From Leptospiraceae bacterium (GTDB taxonomy: Bacteria > Spirochaetota > Leptospiria > Leptospirales > Leptospiraceae), in contig JADJSX010000006.1 of assembly GCA_016711485.1 (NCBI GenBank), positions 234,001-298,000 of the forward strand: DNA of 64,000 nt, written 5' to 3'. The position numbers were made by a program, and so were the translations under genes. The notes beneath the pieces were generated by a model that worked only from the letters and a program-made list of their open reading frames with translations, was not told the origin of the DNA and did no database searches. Shown here piece by piece: positions 56,169 through 64,000 of this stretch; the first letter of the stretch is position 1; every line of letters starts with the position of its first letter.

Positions 56169-57572
56169 ATGATAAATACTAATCTTAATTTCCGAATTTT
56201 TCTTGCAATTGCCTTGTTTATTACCACGTCTATTTGGGCTGTTCGCCTACCGCTCCTCCTATCTCCTTTAGAAATGTCCGAAGGTTCCTTTTCCATTTCT
56301 GACGTTGGATCTGATAAGAAAAAAAAATCCAAAGTGCCAACTTCATGGGGTGGAAGTAGTCTTTCCCAAGAAACCAGACAAATCGACGGAATCGACTTAA
56401 CTGTTTATTCATTGGCAGGCGGAGCTTGGATTTTACATAAAACAGTAAAACTTTCTGCTAGTACGATAGAAATTTTAGGTGAAGATGCTTACAAAGGTTT
56501 TTTGAAGGGACAAACTAAAGTAGAAGATCCGGAAAATGGAATTACTCTCGTCGCTGGAAAAGGTACCTATGACAAGGTTGCTGAAACAATTATTTTGGAA
56601 GGGCGACCTACACTAATTTTCAAAGATAAAGAAAATAAAATTACTAAAATCACTGCACCCTACTTAAAAAGATATTTCTCCGAAAATAAAACAGTCTTCG
56701 AAGGGGGAGCAATAATCGAAAATGGGGAATACACTATTTATTCGGATGCGGCCGTATTTTTAGAAAAAGAAGAATCTCTTCTGATGGAAAATTATCCTTT
56801 TATTTTTGGAAAGGATATTTTTTTAACAGGGGAAAAAGTTACCTATTCAAATTCTTCCAAAAATACTACTTTAGAGAATGATACAATTCTTTTGAGATTA
56901 AGTTCTGAATCTAACAAAAAAAAATCTTCTAAAGGAAATGAGTCTTTAGAAAATGCGGATAATCTTGATAAATCACAAGAGTTAAATAAAGAAGAAAAGA
57001 TTAAACGAGTTAGTATATTTACTGGAGATAAATTAATTTATCAATCCGGTGATGATGATACTCGTTATGTAGGTTTATTTGGAAATGCAAAGATGAATCG
57101 AGAAGACTATGAATTTACAGCATCATATCTAAAAGCATTTGGAAAAAATAACGGAAATCTGGAAGCCAAACAGTCCGTTACAGTTTTGGATAAAGAAAAC
57201 CATGTGAAACTTTCCGGAGAAACTTTGGAACATAACAAAGAAAATGATTATACTCATATTACAGATAATGCAATGTTAGAATTTTTAGATAAAGAAAATG
57301 CGAATGTAAATTCTACTTTGACTTCAGTAGAAATTGAGCGATTCGGAAATAAAAAAGAAATCGTATCTAGAGGAGATGTAAACATTGTATCTGATGAATC
57401 CACTATTAAAGGCGAATACGCCACATATTTTGAAGAAACTGAAAAAATTTTCGTAGAAGGAAATCCAAGTCTTAAAAAAGACAATAAAACTTTGTATTGT
57501 GGGAGAATCGTTATATTCCCCAACTTAGATAAAATTATTCTGACTGATGGACTTAATGTAAATAAAAAATGA
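56169..57572 (+). CDS. LptA/OstA-type LPS transport protein
   Basis: A 467-residue exported protein with a signal sequence (about 1-24 from ATG 56169: NTNLNFRIFLAIALFITTSIWA). The body is a series of OstA/LptA-like beta-jellyroll repeats (KLSASTIEILGEDA, GKGTYDKVAETIILEG, SDAAVFLEKE, GEYATYFEETEKIFVEG). It is much longer than Escherichia LptA (about 185 residues), as seen in spirochaetes that lack a separate LptC/LptA split. It would bridge LPS across the periplasm. A GTG at 56127 is an alternative start. Its end overlaps lptB by 4 bases (ATGA). Confidence 0.8.
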   Translation: MINTNLNFRIFLAIALFITTSIWAVRLPLLLSPLEMSEGSFSISDVGSDKKKKSKVPTSWGGSSLSQETRQIDGIDLTVYSLAGGAWILHKTVKLSASTIEILGEDAYKGFLKGQTKVEDPENGITLVAGKGTYDKVAETIILEGRPTLIFKDKENKITKITAPYLKRYFSENKTVFEGGAIIENGEYTIYSDAAVFLEKEESLLMENYPFIFGKDIFLTGEKVTYSNSSKNTTLENDTILLRLSSESNKKKSSKGNESLENADNLDKSQELNKEEKIKRVSIFTGDKLIYQSGDDDTRYVGLFGNAKMNREDYEFTASYLKAFGKNNGNLEAKQSVTVLDKENHVKLSGETLEHNKENDYTHITDNAMLEFLDKENANVNSTLTSVEIERFGNKKEIVSRGDVNIVSDESTIKGEYATYFEETEKIFVEGNPSLKKDNKTLYCGRIVIFPNLDKIILTDGLNVNKK

Positions 57573-58297
57573 ACCAGAAAACGTTTAAAATGGAAAATCT
57601 AGTTAAAGTCTACAACAAAAGAAAAGTAGTAGATGGAGTGAGTTTCGAGATAAGCAAAGGAGAAATTGTAGGTCTTTTAGGTCCCAATGGGGCCGGAAAA
57701 ACAACTTCTTTTTATATGTCGGTAGGTTTTGTAAGACCAGACTCTGGACATGTTTTTATTGACAAACAAGATGTAACCGCAGCTCCTATGTACCAAAGGG
57801 CTAGACTAGGTATTGGATACTTAGCACAAGAGGCATCCATATTTCGAAAATTAACAGTCGCAGAGAACGTTGAAGCAGTCTTACAAACGTTAAATCTTTC
57901 TAGAAAAGAGATTCAGGAAAGGCGAGACGAGTTACTTTTGGAGTTACAAATTATGCGTGTCGCAAATCAAAAAGGATTTACACTATCCGGTGGGGAAAGA
58001 AGGCGTTGTGAAATTGCGAGGGCACTTGCAACAAAACCTGATTTTATATTATTAGATGAACCGTTTGCGGGAGTTGATCCAATTGCCGTAAAGGATATCC
58101 AGAATGTAATCAAGAGTTTGCGCGAGAGAGGACTTGGGATATTGATAACCGATCATAATGTAAGGGAAACTTTAAAAATTACAGATCGTGCCTATATCAT
58201 GTACAGTGGGAAAATTTTAATTTCTGGTGTTACAAATGACTTAGTAAATGACCCTGAAACTAGGCGCATTTATTTAGGTGAGGACTTTACACTTTAA
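57569..58297 (+). CDS. lptB: LPS export ABC transporter ATPase LptB
   Basis: A 242-residue ABC ATPase. GPNGAGKTTSFYM is Walker A; the Q-loop region is LAQEASIFRKLTV, which is typical of LptB; LSGGERRR is the signature, and ILLDEPFAGVDP is Walker B. It powers extraction of LPS from the inner membrane with LptF/LptG, which are not in this window. It starts by overlapping lptA and its stop overlaps rpoN by one base. Confidence 0.97.
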   Translation: MNQKTFKMENLVKVYNKRKVVDGVSFEISKGEIVGLLGPNGAGKTTSFYMSVGFVRPDSGHVFIDKQDVTAAPMYQRARLGIGYLAQEASIFRKLTVAENVEAVLQTLNLSRKEIQERRDELLLELQIMRVANQKGFTLSGGERRRCEIARALATKPDFILLDEPFAGVDPIAVKDIQNVIKSLRERGLGILITDHNVRETLKITDRAYIMYSGKILISGVTNDLVNDPETRRIYLGEDFTL

Positions 58298-59718
58298 TGT
58301 TAAGCCAGCAGTTAGTTCAAAAACAAACTCAAAAACTTGTAATGACGGCTGATTTACGTCAGTCCATCGAATTATTACCGTTATCCACATTAGAATTAGC
58401 TGATAAAATTCAATCGGAATTGATTGACAACCCGTTACTCGAGGAAGTTTTTAATCCAGAAAAACCAAAAACTCCTGAGTTATATTCTGTTACCGAAATC
58501 CGTGACATTGAAAAAAAAGAACTTAGTAAAAGTACGGAAGGGAATTTTCAAGATCTTTATACGATAGAAGGACCCTATCGTCATGACAATGAAGCTAGAG
58601 ATAAAAATCAAAGTATGATAGAGGCATCTCCATTAAGAGAAAAATTGAGTGACCACTTAATGTCTCAATTACGTTTACTAAATATTTCCGAAGAAGAAAT
58701 GGAAATAGGTGAAATCTTAATTTCAATGATTGATGACCATGGTTTTATTACTACACCGTTAATTGAAATAGCAAAGGAAATGAACTTAAATTTAAAGTTA
58801 ATGAACAAAGTGATATCATTGATTCATCAACTAGATCCAATTGGAATTGGAGCGGCTAATATTCAGTTAACGCTCATGATCCAAGCAAAAATTTTAAAAC
58901 CGGAAGATGAAAATCTTTATATTCTTTTGAAGGATCATTTTAAAGATTTGGAAAAATTGGATTACAAAAAAATTTCTAAGTCTATGAAAATTTCAGAAGA
59001 AAAAGTAGAACAAATCGCTAAGAGTATAAAAAAATTAGAACCGTATCCTGCCACACTCTATATTTCAAAGAAAACTGATTATATAATTCCTGATCTTGTT
59101 GTAAAAGAAACGGATGGAGAATTTACTATTCTAATTAACGACGAGTGGATTCCGAAAATTTCAATTAACAAAGAGTATAAAAATGTATTAGTAAAACAGT
59201 GTAGTCCAGCAGATAAAGAATTTATTACAACAAGAATGAATTCAGCACAATGGTTGATCCGCTCAATAAACCAAAGGCGACAGACTCTTTATAGGGTAAT
59301 GAACTCTATAATTGATTTCCAAATTGATTTTTTTAAAAATGGGATTAATGATCTTAAACCGCTGACATTAAAAGACATTGCAGATAAACTAAATATGCAT
59401 GAATCTACTATTTCTAGAATCACAACGAATAAATATGTTCAAACTTCTTGGGGCATTTTAGAATTGAAATGGTTTTTTTCTTCTGGATTAAAGTCTTCTG
59501 AAGGAGGAAAAGAATCTTCTAAAAAAATACATGATATGATTCGAACTTTAGTTAAAGAGGAAAGTGAGGATAATCCACTATCAGACCAAGACATCGTTGA
59601 TATTATGGAAAAACGTGGAATAGAAATAGCTAGAAGAACAGTAGCAAAGTATAGAAAAATTTTAAAAATTTTACCTTCTAATAGAAGAAAAAGAATAAAG
59701 GACTTAAAGGCAAGTTAA
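58297..59718 (+). CDS. rpoN: RNA polymerase sigma-54 factor RpoN
   Basis: A 473-residue sigma-54. The Gln-rich activator-interacting N-terminus (LVQKQTQKLVMT to LIDNPLLEE), a core-binding domain, a helix-turn-helix and the RpoN box ARRTVAKYRKILKI near the C-terminus are present. It needs an AAA+ activator such as NtrX, whose gene begins at 62742 in the same run. Its ATG overlaps the lptB stop by one base (TAATG). The lptB-rpoN order is known from other Gram-negative bacteria. Confidence 0.97.
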   Translation: MLSQQLVQKQTQKLVMTADLRQSIELLPLSTLELADKIQSELIDNPLLEEVFNPEKPKTPELYSVTEIRDIEKKELSKSTEGNFQDLYTIEGPYRHDNEARDKNQSMIEASPLREKLSDHLMSQLRLLNISEEEMEIGEILISMIDDHGFITTPLIEIAKEMNLNLKLMNKVISLIHQLDPIGIGAANIQLTLMIQAKILKPEDENLYILLKDHFKDLEKLDYKKISKSMKISEEKVEQIAKSIKKLEPYPATLYISKKTDYIIPDLVVKETDGEFTILINDEWIPKISINKEYKNVLVKQCSPADKEFITTRMNSAQWLIRSINQRRQTLYRVMNSIIDFQIDFFKNGINDLKPLTLKDIADKLNMHESTISRITTNKYVQTSWGILELKWFFSSGLKSSEGGKESSKKIHDMIRTLVKEESEDNPLSDQDIVDIMEKRGIEIARRTVAKYRKILKILPSNRRKRIKDLKAS

Positions 59719-60681
59719 ATGTCAATCGCAAGTATTAGTGTAGAAACTATCGTACGGGACCATAAGGAATTAGAACTTGTTCTCATTTCTGGAGAAAAAG
59801 GAATATCAAAGAAAATTTCCAATTCAGAGATAAATCGACCAGGTTTATCCCTTACAGGTTTTTTTGATTTTTTTGCTCATGATCGAATTCAAATTTTCGG
59901 AAAAGGAGAATGGGCTTATTTAAATTCTTTGTCAGAGGAGAAGTTAAACGCAATAGCTGAAAAATTTTTTTCATATTCTTTGAATTGTATTATATTTACA
60001 CATGGTAATCCACCTCAGAAAAATATAATCGAAAGAACGGAAAATTTACATATACCGCTATTCATTTCACCAATGTCTACGCACAAGTTTATAACTTTAA
60101 TTTCAGATATTTTAAATAAAAGCCTTGCTCCAAGAACGATGAGACATGGAGTTTTAATTGAAGTATTTGGAATTGGAATTTTACTCACTGGAAAAAGTGG
60201 AGTAGGAAAAAGTGAAACTGCACTTGAGTTAATCGAAAGAGGGCACAGACTAGTTGCCGATGATATGGTTGAAATAAAAAGATATTCGGAAAGTTACTTA
60301 ATTGGTACGTGTTCTGATATATTAAGACATCATATGGAAATTCGTGGATTAGGAATAATAAATATTAAAGATATATTTGGTGTTGGCTCGGTAAGAGATA
60401 GTAAACTAATTGAGCTAATTATCAATATCGAAGATTGGTCTGAAAATATGGATTTAGATCGCACCGGGTTAGATGAACTAACGGATGAAATTCTTGGTGT
60501 AAAAATTCCGCTTCTTCGAATACCAATTAAACCTGGCAGAAATATTCCTATTATAGTAGAAACTGCCTCCATGAACCAAAGGTTAAAAAAGATGGGAACA
60601 TTTGGTGCAAAAGAATTTAATAGCAAATTAACAAATTATATAGAGCAAATAAACATTGAAAAAAGTCACATTAAAGATTAA
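59719..60681 (+). CDS. hprK: HPr kinase/phosphorylase HprK
   Basis: A 320-residue HprK. LLTGKSGVGKSETALELI is the Walker A loop and EIRGLGIINI the hallmark C-terminal motif. DILRHHMEIRGLG carries the conserved acidic/basic residues. It adds or removes phosphate at the regulatory Ser of HPr according to carbon state. The ATG directly follows the rpoN stop and the HPr gene begins 26 bases inside it. A full-length (about 310-residue) enzyme, not the short proteobacterial type, is encoded. Confidence 0.96.
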   Translation: MSIASISVETIVRDHKELELVLISGEKGISKKISNSEINRPGLSLTGFFDFFAHDRIQIFGKGEWAYLNSLSEEKLNAIAEKFFSYSLNCIIFTHGNPPQKNIIERTENLHIPLFISPMSTHKFITLISDILNKSLAPRTMRHGVLIEVFGIGILLTGKSGVGKSETALELIERGHRLVADDMVEIKRYSESYLIGTCSDILRHHMEIRGLGIINIKDIFGVGSVRDSKLIELIINIEDWSENMDLDRTGLDELTDEILGVKIPLLRIPIKPGRNIPIIVETASMNQRLKKMGTFGAKEFNSKLTNYIEQINIEKSHIKD

Positions 60682-60922
60682 TAAAGATGGGCATGGAATG
60701 CATGCAAGGCCGGCTTCTCAATTTGTAAAAATGGCATCACAATTCCCCTGCGAAATCACTGTAATACGGGATGATATTGAAGTTAATGGAAAAAGTATTA
60801 TGGGGTTAATGATGCTTGCCCTTTCATCGGAAGTGGAATTCTCCATTGTAGCAAATGGATCGAAGGAAGAGGAAGCAATTGAAGCTCTAGAAAAATTAAT
60901 TTTGAATGATTTTCAAAAATGA
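60656..60922 (+). CDS. ptsH: phosphocarrier protein HPr
   Basis: An 88-residue HPr with catalytic H16 in GMHARPAS and regulatory S47 in NGKSIMG. It could therefore be both PEP-phosphorylated and a substrate of the HprK encoded just upstream. It starts with a TTG at 60656, which lies inside hprK, and no later in-frame start would preserve the first beta strand. No EI or sugar PTS permease lies nearby, so its role is likely regulatory, as in the nitrogen PTS (NPr) of other bacteria. The end overlaps ntrY by 4 bases. Confidence 0.93.
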   Translation: MKKVTLKINKDGHGMHARPASQFVKMASQFPCEITVIRDDIEVNGKSIMGLMMLALSSEVEFSIVANGSKEEEAIEALEKLILNDFQK

Positions 60923-62742
60923 AATTATTTAAAGAAATTAAAGTTTCTGGAGAGGGAAAATACTATGTACGTGATTTGTACATTTTTTTATTAAGTATTT
61001 TTATATCTATACTTTTAGCAGAAACCATTATATTTTCGGATTCGAATGAAATTGAATTAGTAGATAAAATATTTGTCTATATTTATATTATTTTCCCTTT
61101 ATTTTCATTAGCCTTAATTATTTCTTATATTTACAGAAACATCAGAATTAGGCAAACTGGAAAACTAAGGAGCGTTATTCGTTATCGATTAACGCTTGCA
61201 TTTGTATTTGTATCTATACTTCCCTCCATTCCGATTGTATTATTTTCTTCCAATGTTGTTGGACGATTGGTAGAAAGTTTTTATCGTATAGATATTTCAG
61301 AAGCACTTAAATCAGCTATTGCAGATGTAAAACAAGCCGAAGAAGAAGACAAAAAAGTATTAGTTTCGAAAGCGAAAATATTACAAAAAACAGTTAATCG
61401 TGGATTTGCTTTTCCGGATACAATTTATACAAAGGCTTCTGAGTTAGGTCTATTTCAAACCGACAAATATTATATTGGAGTTATCAAAGGTGGAAAGGTA
61501 ATCAGTGAATCTATATCTCTTTATTCTTCGATTTTATTACAGAATTTCAAAAAAACTCCAGAAGAAACTTTTGAAAATTATACCTTTTATCAAAATGATA
61601 GATCTATCTTTTTACTAAAAATAAACTCTAAGGATTCGGATAATTTTGTTATTCTCGGAAAACGAGTTCATATTGGAAATGAAAAAAACACATTCATTGT
61701 AATTAATACAGAAAATTCCTATAATTCAGCAGATCTATGGAAAGAAAAAGTTCCCTTTGCTCTTCGTTTTTCTTTGGGAATATTTTTTATTATGATGTTT
61801 GGTATTTCGATTATCGTTTCTTTTTTATTGGCGAGACAAATTTCAAGACCGATTGTTCAGTTAGCAATGGCGACTCAAAGAGTGTCAAGGGGAGAAATTG
61901 ATGTACAACTCGATTTAAATGAAGAAGGAGAAATGGGAATATTAATTGAGTCATTTAACCAATTAACAAGAGATTTAAAAGCAAAAAGTGAAGAACTTTT
62001 ACATACACAAAGAATTGCTGCATGGAAAGAAGTTGCACAACGAATGGCTCACGAAATAAAAAATCCATTAACTCCAATTCAATTATCCGCCGAAAGAATA
62101 CGCAAAAGATTGGATAACCCCAACCGAGAAAAATTTGATGAAGTTGTAAAAAATGGAACTGAAACTATCATTGGCCAAGTTAGAGTTTTGGAACACCTAG
62201 TGAAAGAATTTTCTGAATTCGCAAGAATGCCTACGCCAATTTTAATTAATCAACAACTGAATCCAATTGTGGAAGAGTCTGTGAAACTATTTGTGGATAG
62301 TGTAAATATAAATTTTATATTAAAATTATCAAAAACTTTGCCTGAAGTATTTTTAGACAAAAGATTATTTTTAGGTGTAGTAAATAATCTAATAAAAAAT
62401 GCTGTGGAAGCCATCCAAAATCAGCGTAAAGAAAATTTAGAAAATCAACCTCTCCCAGCAGACGAAATATTGGGCACAATTCGAATTATTACTAGACTCG
62501 AAAAAAAATTATTACGAAAAAATGTAGTCCTGATTGTAGAAGATAGTGGTCATGGTGTTTCACCAGAGATGAAAGAAAAAATATTTCAACCCTATTATTC
62601 CACCAAAGGTGGACACGGCACAGGGATCGGACTAACTATCGTTGAGAAAACGGTTTACGACCATCATGCGCATCTCACTTTGAATGAATCGAATTTAGGT
62701 GGATGTAGTTTTAAAATTGAAATTCCCATTGAGGACAAATAA
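60919..62742 (+). CDS. ntrY: NtrY-like membrane histidine kinase
   Basis: A 607-residue sensor kinase. Three N-terminal membrane segments (about 16-38, 48-70 and 88-112) are followed by a periplasmic-facing domain, a fourth segment (about 285-310) and a HAMP domain. HisKA then has RMAHEIKNPLTPIQLS with the phospho-acceptor His, and HATPase has NNLIKNAVEA, EDSGHGVSP and GTGIGLTIV. This layout is NtrY. Its ATG overlaps the HPr stop by 4 bases (ATGA) and its stop overlaps ntrX by one base. It probably phosphorylates NtrX. Confidence 0.92.
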   Translation: MKLFKEIKVSGEGKYYVRDLYIFLLSIFISILLAETIIFSDSNEIELVDKIFVYIYIIFPLFSLALIISYIYRNIRIRQTGKLRSVIRYRLTLAFVFVSILPSIPIVLFSSNVVGRLVESFYRIDISEALKSAIADVKQAEEEDKKVLVSKAKILQKTVNRGFAFPDTIYTKASELGLFQTDKYYIGVIKGGKVISESISLYSSILLQNFKKTPEETFENYTFYQNDRSIFLLKINSKDSDNFVILGKRVHIGNEKNTFIVINTENSYNSADLWKEKVPFALRFSLGIFFIMMFGISIIVSFLLARQISRPIVQLAMATQRVSRGEIDVQLDLNEEGEMGILIESFNQLTRDLKAKSEELLHTQRIAAWKEVAQRMAHEIKNPLTPIQLSAERIRKRLDNPNREKFDEVVKNGTETIIGQVRVLEHLVKEFSEFARMPTPILINQQLNPIVEESVKLFVDSVNINFILKLSKTLPEVFLDKRLFLGVVNNLIKNAVEAIQNQRKENLENQPLPADEILGTIRIITRLEKKLLRKNVVLIVEDSGHGVSPEMKEKIFQPYYSTKGGHGTGIGLTIVEKTVYDHHAHLTLNESNLGGCSFKIEIPIEDK

Positions 62743-64000
62743 TGAAAATATTTATAGTAGACGATGAAATAGAAATTCGCAAATCTCTTCGAAATATTTT
62801 AGAAGACGAAGAATATGAAGTTGAGGATTTTGCAAATAGTAAATCTTTACTAAAAGCATTGGCAAAAGAGAGACCTGCTCTATTGCTTTTGGACGTTTGG
62901 CTAGGGAAGGAGGATGGTTTACAAATATTGGATGATTGCAAGAAAATTTATCCACTACTTCCGATTGTAATGATTTCTGGGCATGGCACAATAGAATTAG
63001 CCGTAAGTGCTACAAAAAAAGGAGCAGTTGATTTTTTAGAAAAACCTCTTTCTATTTCGAAAGTATTAGATACAATTAATACTGTATTGACCAAACAAAT
63101 TAATTCTGAAATTCCGGATGTAAAATTAGAATTTGACCAGATTATTGGACAATCACAAGCAATTAAGAAAGTTAAGTTTGCGATTGCGCAGGCAGCATCG
63201 ACTAACGCACGGGTATTTATTTATGGAGAAAATGGAACTGGTAAAGAATTAGTTGCAAAATCTATTTATTTAAACTCAAAAAGAAAGGAGCAACCTTATA
63301 TTGAGATTAATTGTGCGGCAATTCCGGAAGAGTTAATTGAATCAGAACTTTTTGGTTATGAAAAGGGAGCCTTTACGGGAGCTGTGGAAAAAAGGATTGG
63401 AAAATTTGAAGCGGCAAATAACGGAACAATTTTTCTAGATGAAATTTGTGATATGTCATTGTCAACGCAAGCTAAAGTTCTTAGAATTCTCCAGGAACAA
63501 AGATTTGAAAAACTAGGTAGTAGTGAATCAATTACGGTTGATGTTAGAGTGATAGCGGCAACTAATATTCCAGTCGATGATGCCATTAAAGAAGGAAAAT
63601 TCAGAGAAGATTTGTATTACAGATTAAATGTAATTCCTATTATTATTCCACCGCTTCGAGAACGAAAGGGAGACATTCCATTATTATTAGATTTTTATAT
63701 CAAACATACCATTGCGACTAACGATTTACCGTTAAAAAAATTAGACAATGAAGCAATTACACTTTTGAGTAATCATTTTTGGCCTGGAAATATAAGAGAA
63801 TTGAAAAACGTTGTAGAAAGGCTTTGTATTATGACTATATCCGATACGATTAAGGGAAAGGATGTAAAGGAAGCATTAATAGGATTTAAAAAAGCAGAAG
63901 AGATTTTTGAGCAAGGTGATTTAAAAAAGGCAAAGGAAGAATTTGAACGTCAATATATTATAAAAACTTTGCAGCTAAATGAGGCTAATGTGAGTAAAAC
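62742..64000 (+). CDS. ntrX: NtrX-like sigma-54 activator, truncated by window edge
   Basis: The frame opens at ATG 62742 (overlapping the ntrY stop as TAATG) and has no stop before 64000, so about 419 residues are seen. The N-terminal receiver has DDE and LLLDVWLG (phospho-acceptor Asp). The AAA+ domain has YGENGTGKEL (Walker A), GAFTGA (the sigma-54-contact loop) and GTIFLDEICDM (Walker B). RLCIMT and a WPGNIREL-type segment follow. The DNA-binding domain lies outside the window. It pairs with RpoN encoded upstream. Confidence 0.93.
   Translation, partial: MKIFIVDDEIEIRKSLRNILEDEEYEVEDFANSKSLLKALAKERPALLLLDVWLGKEDGLQILDDCKKIYPLLPIVMISGHGTIELAVSATKKGAVDFLEKPLSISKVLDTINTVLTKQINSEIPDVKLEFDQIIGQSQAIKKVKFAIAQAASTNARVFIYGENGTGKELVAKSIYLNSKRKEQPYIEINCAAIPEELIESELFGYEKGAFTGAVEKRIGKFEAANNGTIFLDEICDMSLSTQAKVLRILQEQRFEKLGSSESITVDVRVIAATNIPVDDAIKEGKFREDLYYRLNVIPIIIPPLRERKGDIPLLLDFYIKHTIATNDLPLKKLDNEAITLLSNHFWPGNIRELKNVVERLCIMTISDTIKGKDVKEALIGFKKAEEIFEQGDLKKAKEEFERQYIIKTLQLNEANVSK

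Overview
The window is chromosomal DNA of an AT-rich spirochaete of the order Leptospirales, most likely a Leptospiraceae member. The evidence is a DUF1554 protein and a DUF1564-type protein (families largely confined to Leptospira), many spirochaete-style lipoproteins, PerR next to an endonuclease-type MutL, and very dense, overlapping operons. I see no phage, no complete transposon and no CRISPR array.

Layout. 1-2744 (minus): perR, mutL and a truncated DedA/VTT membrane protein. 2832-8744 (minus): a receiver protein followed by a very large Ser/Thr kinase - NTPase - GAF - histidine kinase fusion. 9020-11591: exonuclease III, divergent hisD, then a STAS protein. 11664-13866: tRNA-Leu(UAG), divergent from a REC-PAS-GAF-histidine kinase. 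13861-16681 (minus): a compact four-gene operon of an unknown protein, a metallophosphoesterase, a nucleotidyltransferase and a membrane zinc ribbon. 16682-18444: an exported protein flanked by long gaps, the first holding a small GC-rich structured element. 18445-25256: mfd, a DUF1554 surface protein, an outer-membrane-type protein and an anchored amidohydrolase. 25257-33792: lon with a GxxExxY gene remnant behind it, then DegT aminotransferase, an anchored protein with an EF-hand-like loop, an alpha/beta hydrolase, recG and a YgjP-type metallopeptidase. 33948-41282 (minus): a small membrane protein, a lipoprotein, kdtA, and a three-gene condensin operon of the Wadjet/Mks type (JetA, JetB, JetC) without JetD. 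41584-45133: a RetSat-like oxidoreductase and an acyl-CoA dehydrogenase. 45207-45818: the DUF1564-type protein. 46113-55332 (minus): a reduced division and cell-wall cluster (Ppx/GppA-like lipoprotein, rsmH, ftsL-like, murE, mraY, ftsW, murG, murC) ending in a thioesterase. 56169-64000: lptA-like, lptB, rpoN, hprK, HPr, ntrY and a truncated ntrX, all overlapping or abutting.

How the genes work together. Two blocks build the envelope: kdtA and lptA/lptB for LPS, and murE-mraY-murG-murC with ftsW for peptidoglycan. The right end joins LPS export to sigma-54, HPr kinase/HPr and an NtrYX pair, so envelope, carbon and nitrogen signalling share one transcription unit. DNA maintenance is represented by mutL, xth, mfd, recG and the JetABC condensin.

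The points most worth following are the JetABC operon translationally coupled to kdtA but lacking its nuclease subunit; the metallophosphoesterase-nucleotidyltransferase operon; the exported Ppx/GppA-like lipoprotein coupled to rsmH; the GxxExxY remnant with its 10-bp-period repeat; and a 16-bp sequence shared by three long gene-free gaps. All family calls are from reading the sequence; no database search was run.
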